Origin: Amycolatopsis mongoliensis
GTDB taxonomy: Bacteria > Actinomycetota > Actinomycetes > Mycobacteriales > Pseudonocardiaceae
Length of the DNA: 64,000 bases
Reading direction: 5' to 3'
NCBI RefSeq assembly: GCF_030285665.1
Contig: NZ_CP127295.1
Location: forward strand, 1,860,001-1,924,000
Program-made: the position numbers and the translations under genes
Part shown: positions 33,324 to 42,099 of the stretch, in pieces
How the letters are laid out: each line of letters starts with the position of its first letter
Numbering within the stretch: position 1 is the stretch's first letter
Notes under the pieces: model-generated
Told to the model about the DNA's origin: nothing
Seen by the model: only the letters and a program-made list of their open reading frames with translations
Database searches by the model: none

Positions 33324-34199
33324 ATGCTCGGCGTGACCGCTCCCGAACGCCGCTACGTCATCACCTTCGGCTGCCCCGACCGCACCGGCATCATCGCCCG
33401 GATCTCCGGGTTCCTCGCCGAGCACGGCGGCTGGATCGTCGAAGCGGCCTACCACACCGACCCGGACACGGGCTGGTTCTTCACCCGCCAGGTCGTCCGG
33501 GCCGACTCACTGCCGTTCGACGCCGCCGGGCTGCGGGCCCGGTTCGCCGAGGTGGCCGCGGACCTGTCGGCGGACTCGAGCTGGCAGGTCAGCGACACCG
33601 GTGAGCGGCGCCGCGCGGTCGTGCTGGTGTCGAAGGCCGGGCACTGCCTGTACGACCTGCTCGGCCGCGTCGCGTCCGGGGAGCTCGACGTCGACATCGC
33701 CGCGGTGATCGGCAACCACGAGTCGCTGGCCGACATCACCCGCGCGCACGGCATCCCGTTCCACCACGTGCCGTTCCCGGCCGAGGGCAAGGCCGCCGCG
33801 TTCGAAGAGGTCCGCAAGCTGGTCGACGAGCACGACCCGCACGCGGTGGTGCTCGCCCGGTTCATGCAGATCCTGCCCGCGGACCTGTGCCGCGAGTGGG
33901 CCGGCCGGGCGATCAACATCCACCACAGCTTCCTGCCGTCGTTCATCGGCGCGAAGCCGTACCACCAGGCGCACACGCGCGGCGTGAAGCTGGTCGGCGC
34001 GACGTGCCACTACGTGACGGCGGACCTGGACGCGGGCCCGATCATCGACCAGGACGTCATCCGCGTCGACCACGGCGACTCGGTCGAGGACATGGTCCGC
34101 AAGGGCCGGGACATCGAGAAGGTGACACTGGCGCGCGGCCTGCGCTGGCACCTGGAGAACCGGGTCCTGGTGCACGGCAACCGGACCGTGGTGTTCTGA
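33324..34199 (+). CDS. purU: Formyltetrahydrofolate deformylase
   Basis: Hydrolyses 10-formyl-THF to formate and THF, supplying formate for purine synthesis and balancing one-carbon pools. The N-terminal ACT domain is YVITFGCPDRTGIIARISGFLAEH. The formyltransferase-type domain contains AVIGNHESL, VVLARFMQIL, INIHHSFLPSFIGAKPYHQA (catalytic Asn/His region) and GATCHYVTADLDAGPII. The 291-residue length is normal. ATG 33324 follows GAGGG; GTG 33333 is an alternative. Palindrome A copy 2 follows the stop. Confidence 0.95.
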   Translation: MLGVTAPERRYVITFGCPDRTGIIARISGFLAEHGGWIVEAAYHTDPDTGWFFTRQVVRADSLPFDAAGLRARFAEVAADLSADSSWQVSDTGERRRAVVLVSKAGHCLYDLLGRVASGELDVDIAAVIGNHESLADITRAHGIPFHHVPFPAEGKAAAFEEVRKLVDEHDPHAVVLARFMQILPADLCREWAGRAINIHHSFLPSFIGAKPYHQAHTRGVKLVGATCHYVTADLDAGPIIDQDVIRVDHGDSVEDMVRKGRDIEKVTLARGLRWHLENRVLVHGNRTVVF

Positions 34200-34203
34200 C
34201 GCG

Positions 34204-34249
34204 GTCGTGAGTGGTAATTCGGGTTCTAACCCGAATTACCACTCACGAC
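34204..34249. repeat. Palindromic element family A, copy 2
   Basis: A perfect 22-bp-arm palindrome (GTCGTGAGTGGTAATTCGGG..., CT centre, exact complement) filling the gap between the convergent purU and alcohol dehydrogenase genes. It begins 4 nt after one stop and ends 3 nt before the other. It is nearly identical to copy 1 at 3891-3940, 30 kb away. Confidence 0.9.
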
Positions 34250-34252
34250 GGG

Positions 34253-35302
34253 TCACGCGCCGATGGTCGAGGCGTCGATGACGAAGCGGTAGCGCACGTC
34301 GGAGTTCTCGACGCGCTCGTAGGCCTCGTTGACCTCGTCGGCCGAGATGGTCTCGATCTCCGCGCCGATGCCGTGCTCGGCGCAGAAGTCCAGCATCTCC
34401 TGGGTCTCGGCGATGCCGCCGATCATCGACCCGGCCAGCACCTTGTTGCCGCCCAGCAGCGAGAAAGCGTTGTACGACAGCGGTTCGCCGGGCGCGCCGA
34501 CGTTCACCATCGCGCCGCCGACCTTCAGCAGGCCGAGGTAGGCGTCCACCGGCAGCTTGGCCGACACGGTGTTGAGGATGACGTCGAACTTGCCCTTGAG
34601 GACGTCGAACGTCGACTCGTCGCTGGTCGCGTAGTAGTCCGTCGCGCCGAGCTTGAGGCCGTCTTCCTGCTTCTTGAGGCTCTGGCTCAGCACCGTCACC
34701 TCGGCGCCCATGGCAGCGGCGATCTTGACGCCCATGTGCCCGAGCCCGCCGAGGCCGATCACGGCGACCTTCTTGCCCGGCCCGGCGCCCCAGTGGTGCA
34801 GCGGCGAGTAGGTGGTGATGCCCGCGCACAGCAGCGGCGCCGCGATGTCGAGGCTGATGCCCTCGGGGATGCGGCAGACGAAGGCGTCCTTCACGACGAT
34901 CTGGTTGCTGTAGCCGCCGTAGGTGTTCTCGCCGTCGAAGCCGACGCCGTTGTACGTCTGGACGTTGCCCTTGACGCAGAACTGCTCGGTGCCGGCGAGG
35001 CAGTACTCGCACTCACCGCAGGAGTCGACCATGCAGCCGACGCCGACGCGGTCGCCGACCTGGTACTTCGTGACGTCCGAGCCGACCGCCGCCACGACGC
35101 CGGCGATCTCGTGCCCGGGGACCATCGGGAAGATGGCCTGGCCCCAGTCCTCCTTCGCCTGGTGGATGTCGCTGTGGCAGATTCCGGCGTAGGCGATGTC
35201 GATGAGGACGTCGTCCGGACGCAGGTCGCGGCGCTCGATCGTGGTCGGTGCGAGCGGCGCACCCGGCGCCGGGGCGGCGATGGCGTGCGTAGTGGTGCTC
35301 AT
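34253..35302 (-). CDS. Zinc-dependent NAD(P)-dependent alcohol dehydrogenase
   Basis: A 349-residue medium-chain dehydrogenase of the cinnamyl-alcohol-dehydrogenase/YahK type. The catalytic zinc site includes Cys in [10 protein letters not shown] and His/Glu in PGHEIAGVV. The structural zinc cysteines are in [18 protein letters not shown]. The cofactor motif is [21 protein letters not shown]. It reduces aldehydes or oxidises alcohols in the cytosol. ATG 35302 faces the divergent TetR gene across about 100 nt containing two TetR operators, so it is very likely repressed by that regulator and induced by an aldehyde or similar ligand. Confidence 0.94.
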   Translation of the reverse strand: MSTTTHAIAAPAPGAPLAPTTIERRDLRPDDVLIDIAYAGICHSDIHQAKEDWGQAIFPMVPGHEIAGVVAAVGSDVTKYQVGDRVGVGCMVDSCGECEYCLAGTEQFCVKGNVQTYNGVGFDGENTYGGYSNQIVVKDAFVCRIPEGISLDIAAPLLCAGITTYSPLHHWGAGPGKKVAVIGLGGLGHMGVKIAAAMGAEVTVLSQSLKKQEDGLKLGATDYYATSDESTFDVLKGKFDVILNTVSAKLPVDAYLGLLKVGGAMVNVGAPGEPLSYNAFSLLGGNKVLAGSMIGGIAETQEMLDFCAEHGIGAEIETISADEVNEAYERVENSDVRYRFVIDASTIGA

Positions 35303-35334
35303 GGAACCCTCCAAGTTCAAGTACCGTGGTGTTC

Positions 35335-35374
35335 GTAAGAGGTCTCTTACATCTCTACGTAAGAGGGGTCTTAC
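35335..35374. promoter_or_regulatory. Twin TetR-type operators between adh and tetR
   Basis: GTAAGAG-N2-CTCTTAC (35335-35350) is followed by GTAAGAG-N2-GTCTTAC (35359-35374). These are two near-identical 16-bp inverted repeats with centres 24 nt apart, between the divergently read genes. Spacing and form are typical of TetR-family control of both genes. Confidence 0.85.
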
Positions 35375-35404
35375 ATATTTCGAACGGGAGATGTGATCCA
35401 GGTC

Positions 35405-36004
35405 ATGGGCGGGAAGTACCACCACGGCGACCTCCGGGCGGAGCTCGTGCGCGTCTCCCTCGACCTGATCGCCGAGCAGGGCCTGGAAGGCTTCTCGGTC
35501 GCGAAGGTCGCGAAGCTGGCGAACGTCAGTCCCGGCGCGCCGTACCGGCACTTCGCGACCCGGGAAAGCCTGCTGGCCGAGGTCGCCTGCCACATCGCGT
35601 GCCAGCTGGCCGACCGCGTCGCCGAGGCGGCAGCCGAGCACGCGGACCCCGCGGACGCCCTGGCCGCCGGTGCGGGCGCGTACACGCGGTACCTGATCGA
35701 ACGACGGGCCGGGATGAACGTCATCTACGCCGACGGCCTCCACGGCCCGGAGCACGTCGAGCTGATGGAGCAGACCCGCCGCCTGACGGACGAGTTCCTG
35801 ATGCGCTGCCTGGCGGTCGCCCCCGACCCGGCGACGGCGCTGGAACTGATGGAGCAGCTGTTCACCCAGGCCCACGGCTACGGCACGTTCCAGCTCGACG
35901 GCGTCTTCGTGAAGCACGGCTATTCGGTGGATCTCGTGGTCCGGAAGTCGACCGAGGCCGCGCGGATCGCGATCGCGGGCCGGATTGTCGGTGGTCCGCG
36001 CTAG
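35405..36004 (+). CDS. TetR/AcrR-family transcriptional regulator
   Basis: A 199-residue repressor. The HTH is [20 protein letters not shown], then [21 protein letters not shown]. The ligand domain is helical ([21 protein letters not shown]...). ATG 35405 was chosen; GTG 35393 in the same frame is an alternative and lies closer to GGGAG. Twin operators directly upstream support autoregulation and control of the divergent alcohol dehydrogenase. The following gene starts 9 nt after its stop but may have its own leaderless start. Confidence 0.9.
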   Translation: MGGKYHHGDLRAELVRVSLDLIAEQGLEGFSVAKVAKLANVSPGAPYRHFATRESLLAEVACHIACQLADRVAEAAAEHADPADALAAGAGAYTRYLIERRAGMNVIYADGLHGPEHVELMEQTRRLTDEFLMRCLAVAPDPATALELMEQLFTQAHGYGTFQLDGVFVKHGYSVDLVVRKSTEAARIAIAGRIVGGPR

Positions 36005-36013
36005 CTTGTCGGC

Positions 36014-36640
36014 ATGGGGATCAGCGAGACGCACATCGACACGCACGAGGCCCTGCGCGAGCTGCTGGGCGAACCGAAGCCGAGGACCCGGCAGAAGGTG
36101 CTCGCCCACATCGACGAGCACGCGCGGACCCTGATCGCGCACTCGCCGTTCGTGCTGCTGGCGACGTCGTCGCCGGACGGCAGCTGCGACGTCTCACCCC
36201 GCGGCGACCCGGCGGGGTCGGTCCTCGTGCTCGACGACCGGACGCTGGTGCTGGCCGACCGCCCGGGCAACAAGCTGATCGACAGCTTCCGCAACATCGT
36301 CGACAACCCGCACGCGGGGCTGTTGTTCCTGGTACCGGGGATGAACGAGACGCTGCGGGTGAACGGCCGCGCCCGGCTGGTGTCGGACGCGCCGTTCTTC
36401 GATTCGCTGGTGGTGCGGGGCAAGCGGCCGAAGCTCGCGGTGGTCATCGAGGTCGAAGAGCTGTACATGCACTGCGCGAAGGCGTTCCTGCGGTCGTCGC
36501 TGTGGGACCCGTCGACGTGGCCGGAGCGCTCGACGCTGCCGACCCTGGGCACGATCCTGCGCGACCAGCTGTCCCTGTCCACGTCGGCGGAAGAACTCGA
36601 CGAGGACCTCAACGAACGGTCGCTGACCCAGCAATACTGA
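36014..36640 (+). CDS. Pyridoxamine 5'-phosphate oxidase-family flavoprotein
   Basis: A 208-residue FMN/F420-binding split-barrel protein: [65 protein letters not shown] and [19 protein letters not shown] are hallmarks of the MSMEG_1061-type PPOX family. It may reduce a small-molecule substrate or bind cofactor. TAGCTT (36002-36007) ends 6 nt before ATG 36014, so it may be leaderless; the TetR gene ends just upstream. Confidence 0.88.
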   Translation: MGISETHIDTHEALRELLGEPKPRTRQKVLAHIDEHARTLIAHSPFVLLATSSPDGSCDVSPRGDPAGSVLVLDDRTLVLADRPGNKLIDSFRNIVDNPHAGLLFLVPGMNETLRVNGRARLVSDAPFFDSLVVRGKRPKLAVVIEVEELYMHCAKAFLRSSLWDPSTWPERSTLPTLGTILRDQLSLSTSAEELDEDLNERSLTQQY

Positions 36641-36644
36641 ACTC

Positions 36645-37277
36645 ATGCTCTGCGTCTTCGACGTCAACGAAACCCTGCTCGACCTCGCCGCCATGGACGA
36701 CCTCGTCGGCGGCCCCGAGCTGCGGCGCGAGTGGTTCGGGCTGGCCATCCACACCGTGCTGACCGTGACGGCGACCGGCGGTTACCGCGACTTCGCGGGC
36801 ATCGCGGGTGAAGCCGCGGCCGAGATCGCCGCCCGGCACGGCCGGGACGTGGACCTCGCGAAGATCGGCGAAGGGCTCCGCTCGCTCCCGGCCCACCCCG
36901 ACGCCGAAGCGGGCCTCACCAAGCTGCGCGAAGCCGGCCACGACGTCGTCGCGCTGACGAATTCGCCGCTCACGACGGCCGAGGCTCAGCTGCAGAACTC
37001 CGGTCTCGCCCAGCGCTTCGACCGGATCTTCTCGGCCGAGCAGGCCGGCCGGCTCAAGCCCGCGCCCGAGCCGTACCGGCAGGTCCTCAACGCCTACGGC
37101 GTCGAGCCCCGGCACGCGGTGATGGTCGCCGCGCACGACTGGGACATCGCGGGCGCGCAGGCGGCCGGGCTGCGGACGGCGTTGCTCGCCCGCCCCGGCG
37201 TCCGCCCGCTGCCCGGCTCACCCGAGCCGACGTACACGATTTCGGCGTTGACCGAACTGGCCGGACTGCTGGGTTAG
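36645..37277 (+). CDS. Haloacid dehalogenase type II-like HAD hydrolase
   Basis: A 210-residue HAD protein: motif I CVFDVNETLLDL, motif II VVALTNSPLTTAEAQL, motif III Lys in AGRLKPAPEPYRQV, motif IV VMVAAHDWDIAGAQAAGL. This order matches L-2-haloacid dehalogenases and phosphatase relatives; the first Asp and the Asn-Glu pair in motif I favour dehalogenase-like enzymes. It starts 4 nt after the PPOX stop and is probably co-transcribed. Its 3' end overlaps the convergent oxidoreductase by 4 nt. Confidence 0.88.
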   Translation: MLCVFDVNETLLDLAAMDDLVGGPELRREWFGLAIHTVLTVTATGGYRDFAGIAGEAAAEIAARHGRDVDLAKIGEGLRSLPAHPDAEAGLTKLREAGHDVVALTNSPLTTAEAQLQNSGLAQRFDRIFSAEQAGRLKPAPEPYRQVLNAYGVEPRHAVMVAAHDWDIAGAQAAGLRTALLARPGVRPLPGSPEPTYTISALTELAGLLG

Positions 37278-38284
37278 TCCGCGATCCGGACCAGCATCTT
37301 GCCGGTGTTGGCCCCGGAGAGCAGGCCGAGGAAGGCGTCCGGCGCGTTGCGGATGCCGTCGACGAACGTCTCGGAGTACTTGATCTTCCCCGACTTCACC
37401 AGCGGGGCGACCTCGCTGACGAACTGCTGCTGCAGACCCCAGTGGTCGAGCACGAGCAGGCCGCGGATGGTGATCCGCTTGGCGATGATCTGCGCGAGGT
37501 TGCGCGGCGCCGGCGTGGGCTCGGTGGCGTTGTACTGGGAAATCATGCCGCAGACGGCGATCCGGCCGTGGACGGTGATCGCGTCGATCGCGGCTTCGAG
37601 GTGTTCGCCGCCGACGTTGTCGAAGTAGACGTCGATGCCTTCCGGCGCCGCCTTGTGCAGCTGCTCGGCGACCGGACCGTCCTTGTAGTTGAAGGCGGCG
37701 TCGAAGCCGAGGTCGTCGATCAGGTACCGGACCTTCTCCGCCGACCCGGCCGAGCCGATGACGCGCTTGGCGCCCTTCAGCTTCGCGAGCTGCCCGACGA
37801 GCGAGCCGACGGCACCGGCCGCGCCCGAGACGAACACCGTGTCGCCCGGCTTGAACTCGGCCGACACCAGCAGGCCCGCGTACGCGGTGAGGCCCGGCAT
37901 GCCGAGCACGCCGAGGTAGGTCGAGAGCGGCGCGGCTTCGGCGTCGACCTTGACGAACCGCTTGGCGTCGAGCACGGCGTGGGTGCGCCAGCCGGCCTGG
38001 TGCAGCACGTGGTCACCGGGCTTCACACCGTCCACATGGGACTCGACGACCTCGCCGACCGCCCCGCCGGACATGACCTCGCCGACCTCGAAGGGCGGCG
38101 CGTACGACTTCACGTCGCGCATGCGCCCGCGCATGGCCGGGTCGACGCTCATGACCAGGTTGCGCACCAGGATCTGCCCCTCGCCGGGAGCGGGGATCTC
38201 GGTGTCGACGACCTCGAAGTTGTCGTGCGTCGGAACACCTTCCGGGCGCGAAGCCAACCGGATTTCCGTCGCCTGTGCGTTCAC
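37274..38284 (-). CDS. NADP-dependent medium-chain oxidoreductase (leukotriene B4 12-HD-like)
   Basis: A 336-residue zinc-free MDR enzyme of the prostaglandin/alkenal reductase group: MSVDPAMRGRM, GDHVLHQAGWRTHAV, GMPGLTAYAGLL, VFVSGAAGAVGSLVGQLAKLKGAKRVIGSAGS and YFDNVGGEHLEAAI are signature segments. It reduces alpha,beta-unsaturated carbonyls with NADPH. GTG 38284 was chosen because GAGGAG lies 7 nt upstream. It is convergent with the HAD gene, 4-nt overlap. Confidence 0.93.
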   Translation of the reverse strand: MNAQATEIRLASRPEGVPTHDNFEVVDTEIPAPGEGQILVRNLVMSVDPAMRGRMRDVKSYAPPFEVGEVMSGGAVGEVVESHVDGVKPGDHVLHQAGWRTHAVLDAKRFVKVDAEAAPLSTYLGVLGMPGLTAYAGLLVSAEFKPGDTVFVSGAAGAVGSLVGQLAKLKGAKRVIGSAGSAEKVRYLIDDLGFDAAFNYKDGPVAEQLHKAAPEGIDVYFDNVGGEHLEAAIDAITVHGRIAVCGMISQYNATEPTPAPRNLAQIIAKRITIRGLLVLDHWGLQQQFVSEVAPLVKSGKIKYSETFVDGIRNAPDAFLGLLSGANTGKMLVRIAD

Positions 38285-38435
38285 CGTCGAACTCCTCAAG
38301 TCTCTCGAAGCGGGGCAAGCGCCCCGGATTCCACCGGGTAGAACCGGCTAACCGGGGCGCGCATTCCGATTGTGACGCGCTACACCCAACCTTCTTCCCC
38401 ACCGCCACCCTCAACGGAGGCGCTTCGCGCCACTG

Positions 38436-38870
38436 TCACACTATTTCGGCGAGCTTCCCGAGCACGCCGTCGTAGATCTTCTTGAGCCCACCGGGCGCGA
38501 ACGTCTTCTCGAAGAAGCCGCCGATGCCGCCGGCGCCGTCCCACGACGTCTCGATCCGGACCAGGCTCTTCTCACCGGCTTCGGAGACCGTCCAGGTGGT
38601 GACCATGCTGGAGTTCGCGTCGGTCTCGACCAGGGTGCCGGGCTTCGGCTCGCTGACCGTGGCCTTGACGTCGCGCACGCGCTTGGACGTCGCCTGCAGC
38701 TTCCAGCCGGCCTTGGTCCCGGCGCCGACGCCGCCCTCGGTGACCTCGTAGTCGCGGTAGTGCTCGGTGAGCAGCTTCGGGCGCGTTTCGGCGTAGTCGG
38801 CGACGAGCGCGCGGACCTTGTCGGCCGGGGCGTCGATGGTGCGCTCCGCGGTGGCCGTGACCTTTCCCAT
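38436..38870 (-). CDS. SRPBCC (START-like) family protein
   Basis: A 144-residue polyketide-cyclase/START-like protein: MGKVTATAERTIDAPADKVR, VADYAETRPKLLTEHYRDYE, and a C-terminal helix FEKTFAPGGLKKIYDGVLGKL. It would bind a hydrophobic ligand. ATG 38870 follows AAGGAGCGAA. It is divergent from the MarR gene starting 85 nt away, so MarR may control it. No catalytic motif is visible. Confidence 0.85.
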   Translation of the reverse strand: MGKVTATAERTIDAPADKVRALVADYAETRPKLLTEHYRDYEVTEGGVGAGTKAGWKLQATSKRVRDVKATVSEPKPGTLVETDANSSMVTTWTVSEAGEKSLVRIETSWDGAGGIGGFFEKTFAPGGLKKIYDGVLGKLAEIV

Positions 38871-38955
38871 TTCGCTCCTTCTCCTTCGGACGTCGATTGT
38901 GGTCCACGATTCCACCACCGGCCGGGAGGCTGCTCACCGCGTTAGGCTGACGCGC

Positions 38956-39438
38956 ATGAGTTCCACGACGGACGCCGTCGGCCGCCGGCGCGCGACCGTG
39001 GCGCTCAAGGAGGCGCTGCGAGACCTGCGCAACCAGCTCTCGCTGCTGAACCACCAGGTCAGCGCGCACCTGGCGCTCAAAGACGTCGACCTGGACTGCC
39101 TGGAGTTGATCGGCCGGCACGGGCCGTTGAGCCCGAGCGCGCTGGCCCGCCGCGCCGGTCTGCACCCGGCGACGATGACGGGCATCCTCGACCGGCTGCA
39201 GAAGGGCGGCTGGATCGTCCGCGAGCGCGACCCCGAGGCGGCCGACCGCCGCGCGGTCGCGGTGCGCGCGGTCCGCGGCCGCAACGCCGAGCTGTTCCGG
39301 CTGTATGCGGGGATGAACACGGCGATGGACGAGCTCTGCGCCGGCTACAGCGAGGAGGAGCTGGCGCTGATCGCCGGCTTCCTGCGGCGTGCGACGTCGG
39401 CGGGCAACACCGCGACCGGTGATCTGGCTAACGGCTGA
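38956..39438 (+). CDS. MarR-family transcriptional regulator
   Basis: A 160-residue winged-helix dimer: LEALRDLRNQ-type N-terminal helices, then LDCLELIGRHGPLSPSALAR, RAGLHPATMTGILDRLQKGGWI and the wing RERDPEAADRRAVAV. TAGGCT (38943-38948) ends 7 nt before ATG 38956, suggesting leaderless mRNA. It is divergent from the SRPBCC gene. Ligand unknown. Confidence 0.9.
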   Translation: MSSTTDAVGRRRATVALKEALRDLRNQLSLLNHQVSAHLALKDVDLDCLELIGRHGPLSPSALARRAGLHPATMTGILDRLQKGGWIVRERDPEAADRRAVAVRAVRGRNAELFRLYAGMNTAMDELCAGYSEEELALIAGFLRRATSAGNTATGDLANG

Positions 39439-39466
39439 CCAGCGGTTTTTGTGCTGTACTCCACGT

Positions 39467-40246
39467 ATGTGGCAGTCGGGCGAAGCTTACGAGGCCTACA
39501 TCGGACGGTGGAGCCGCCGGATCGCGGAGACGTTCGTCCGGCAGCTCGACGCCCCAGCCAGCCGGCGCTGGCTCGACGTGGGCTGCGGCACGGGCGCGCT
39601 GACGTCGGCGGTCCTGACGGCGGCGGACCCGGCGGAAGTCGTCGGAGTCGACCCGTCCGGGGGATTCCTGAAGACGGCGCGCGCCGGCGTGACCGATCCG
39701 CGGGCGTCGTTCACGCTCGCCGATGCCCGTGAGCTCCCCTTCCCGGACGACCACTTCGACGTCACCGTGTCCGGGCTGGTCCTGAACTTCGTGCCCGACC
39801 CGGCGAAGGCCGCGGCGGAGATCGCGCGGGTGACGGCCGCCGGCGGCCTGGCGGCGGCGTACCTCTGGGACCTCGCGGAGGGCATGGAGCTGATCCGGCG
39901 GTTCTGGGACGCGGCGGCCGAGCTGGACCCGGTGCGGGTCGCGGACCTAGACGAAGGCCGCCGGTTCTCGCTGTGCCGCCCGGAGCCGTTCGGCCGGCTG
40001 TGGACGGAGGCGGGCCTGACCGGCGTGTCGGTCGGCGAGATCAAGATCCCGACCGTGTTCTCGGGTTTCGACGACTACTGGCAGCCGTTCCTCGGCGCCC
40101 AGGGCCCGGCCCCGGCGTACCTGGCGACGCTGCCCGAGGCCCGCCGCGACCAGATCCGCGAACTCCTGCGCAGCCGCCTGCCGACGAACCCGGACGGCTC
40201 GATCCCGCTGTCGGCCCGCGCCTGGGTGGTCCGGGGCACGGCGTAA
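39467..40246 (+). CDS. Class I SAM-dependent methyltransferase (UbiE-like)
   Basis: A 259-residue methyltransferase_11/25-type enzyme: YIGRWSRRIAETFV, SAM motif I WLDVGCGTGALTSAVL, VVGVDPSGGFL, ADARELPFPDDHFDVTVSGLVLNFVPDP and ARVTAAGGLAAAYLWD. The N-terminal part resembles ubiquinone/menaquinone-type methyltransferases, but the substrate is unknown. ATG 39467. Palindrome C copy 2 begins immediately at its stop, before a convergent gene. Confidence 0.9.
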   Translation: MWQSGEAYEAYIGRWSRRIAETFVRQLDAPASRRWLDVGCGTGALTSAVLTAADPAEVVGVDPSGGFLKTARAGVTDPRASFTLADARELPFPDDHFDVTVSGLVLNFVPDPAKAAAEIARVTAAGGLAAAYLWDLAEGMELIRRFWDAAAELDPVRVADLDEGRRFSLCRPEPFGRLWTEAGLTGVSVGEIKIPTVFSGFDDYWQPFLGAQGPAPAYLATLPEARRDQIRELLRSRLPTNPDGSIPLSARAWVVRGTA

Positions 40247-40333
40247 AGCGCCCCAATGTGGCGTTGGTTGCGTCAGACGCACCCAATGTGGCGTTCGGTG
40301 CGTCTGACGCACCGAACGCCGCCTTGGGGCGCT
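40247..40333. repeat. 87-bp modular palindrome, family C, copy 2
   Basis: This copy is the reverse complement of copy 1 (31944-32030) with two mismatches in the right outer arm. It sits between the convergent methyltransferase and ABC substrate-binding genes; its first base falls directly after the TAA at 40246, and its last is 4 nt before the other stop. Confidence 0.9.
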
Positions 40334-40337
40334 GGGG

Positions 40338-41261
40338 TCAGAGACCGGCCTGGGACAGCCAGTCCTTCGCGACGTCGGCGGCCTTCTCGCCGTCCGAGTC
40401 GACGCGCTTGTTCAGGTCGCGCATGACGTCCGTCGTCAGCTTCGCGCTCACCGCGTTCACCGCGTTCGCGAAGTCGGCGCCGCGCTCGTCGAGCACCTTC
40501 TTGTTCACCGCCGGCACGACGTTCTCGGTCGGGACGATGTTCAGGTCGTCCTTGAGCACCGTGTAGTTCGAGTCGCCGGTCAGCGGGCTGACCGAGTCGA
40601 CCGGGATCACCGTGACGGCGCCCGACTTCAGCTGCTCGACCCGCGGCCCGGCTTCCTGGATGGTCTGGAACGTCGCGTTCGTCAGCTTGTAGACGTCCTT
40701 GAAGCCCTGGAAGCACGGCAGGCGCTTTTCGCATTCCGGCGGCCCCGCCATGACGACCTTGTCCAGCTTCTTCAGGTCGCTGATCGACGCGATGCCCTTT
40801 TCCTTGGCCAGGTCGGACTTGATGATGTAGGTGTTCTTGTCCTCCGCCGCGGCGAAGTTCAGCAGGCCGACGCCGCTGGGCTCGAACAGCTTGGCCAGCT
40901 GCTCGTGCTCCTCCTGCGCGGTCTTGCCGGCCTCCTTGCCGAAGCCGGTGGTGATCGCCGCGCCCTGGTACTCCGGGATGAACTGCAGCTCACCGGACTT
41001 CAGCGAGGGGTAGATCAGCTCCCGCGAGCCCAGGTTCAGCTTCCGCGTCACCGGGTAGCCCTTGGCCTCCAGCGCCTGCGCGTAGATCTCGGCGAGGATC
41101 TGGCTGTCGGTGAAGTTGAAGGACGCGACGACGATCGGCGCCCCACCCTTGCTCTGCGCGGCGGGCTTGTCACCGCTGTCGCTGCCACCCCCACAGGCGG
41201 CCAAACCGAGCGTCGCCGCGACGGCCACCGCCACCACGGACGCGTTCCGGAACCAGCGCAC
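40338..41261 (-). CDS. Glycine betaine/choline-type ABC transporter substrate-binding lipoprotein
   Basis: A 307-residue OpuAC/ProX-type binding protein. The signal peptide VRWFRNASVVAVAVAATLGLA ends in the lipobox LAAC. The mature part has VVASFNFTDSQILAEIYAQALEAKG and YPSLKSGELQFIPEYQGAAITTG, the OsmF/OpuCC-like ligand fold, and TVIPVDSVSPLTGDSNYTVLKDD. It would capture betaine, choline or a related quaternary amine outside the membrane. GTG 41261. It is divergent from two permease genes of the same system. No ATPase gene lies nearby. Confidence 0.9.
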   Translation of the reverse strand: MRWFRNASVVAVAVAATLGLAACGGGSDSGDKPAAQSKGGAPIVVASFNFTDSQILAEIYAQALEAKGYPVTRKLNLGSRELIYPSLKSGELQFIPEYQGAAITTGFGKEAGKTAQEEHEQLAKLFEPSGVGLLNFAAAEDKNTYIIKSDLAKEKGIASISDLKKLDKVVMAGPPECEKRLPCFQGFKDVYKLTNATFQTIQEAGPRVEQLKSGAVTVIPVDSVSPLTGDSNYTVLKDDLNIVPTENVVPAVNKKVLDERGADFANAVNAVSAKLTTDVMRDLNKRVDSDGEKAADVAKDWLSQAGL

Positions 41262-41400
41262 GAATCCCCACTCCCTCGTCACTCGAACAGACGAAAGGAC
41301 CCTAGCCCTGACCTCCGACAAGTATCCACATGTTGGGAGAAAGCCCCTCAAATTCCCAGACTTCGGAATGATTCCCCACCAAACGGGGTAGGGTCGACCG

Positions 41401-42099
41401 GTGCACGTGACCGCGGTGACCCCGCTGGCCGCCGACAGCGGACCCCCGATCTTCCAGTGGAAGTGGGTGGACCGCAACGCGGACGACATCGTCCAGCGCC
41501 TCGGCGAACACATCTCGCTCACCGCCGCCGCACTCGGCGTCGGGCTCGTCGTCTCGATCGCGCTCGCGGTGCTGGCGCTGCGGTACCGCTGGTCGTACCC
41601 GGTCATCCTGGGCACGGCCGGTGCGCTCTACGTGATCCCGAGCCTCGGCGCGTTCGCCGTGCTGGTGCCGTTCTTCGGGCTGACGTTCCTCACCGCGATG
41701 ATCCCGCTCGCGACCTACACGCTGCTGATCCTGGTCCGCAACATCGTCACGGGCGTCGACCAGGTGCCGAACGAGGTCCGCGAGGCCGCGGTCGGCATGG
41801 GCTACACGCGCGGCAGGCTGCTCTGGCAGATCGAGCTGCCGCTCGCGCTGCCGGTGGTGATCGCCGGGCTGCGCGTCGCCGCGGTGACGACGATCGGCCT
41901 GGTCACGGTGACGTCGATGCTCGGCCTCGGCGGCCTGGGCTACTTCATCCGCGCGGGCATCCAGACGGCGACGCCCAACCCGACGGAGATCATCGTCGGC
42001 GTGGTGCTGTCGGTGGTCCTGGCGGTGGTCGTCGACCTGGTTCTCTGGCTCAGCGAGCGCCTGCTGGCGCCGTGGTCGCGGAAGGTGGGGGCGCGATGA
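41401..42099 (+). CDS. Betaine/osmoprotectant ABC transporter permease 1
   Basis: A 232-residue BPD_transp_1 protein with about five to six membrane spans and the EAA loop EVREAAVGMGYTRGRLLWQIELPLALPVVIAGLR that contacts an ATPase. It resembles OpuCB/OpuCD-type subunits. GTG 41401 starts 139 nt from the divergent binding-protein gene. Its stop overlaps the second permease by 4 nt. Confidence 0.92.
   Translation: MHVTAVTPLAADSGPPIFQWKWVDRNADDIVQRLGEHISLTAAALGVGLVVSIALAVLALRYRWSYPVILGTAGALYVIPSLGAFAVLVPFFGLTFLTAMIPLATYTLLILVRNIVTGVDQVPNEVREAAVGMGYTRGRLLWQIELPLALPVVIAGLRVAAVTTIGLVTVTSMLGLGGLGYFIRAGIQTATPNPTEIIVGVVLSVVLAVVVDLVLWLSERLLAPWSRKVGAR

Noticed and set aside
39947..40312. ORFs with PTPHWGA/RTPHWG repeats near family C copies
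   Set aside because: These are translations of the 87-bp palindrome; no independent coding evidence.
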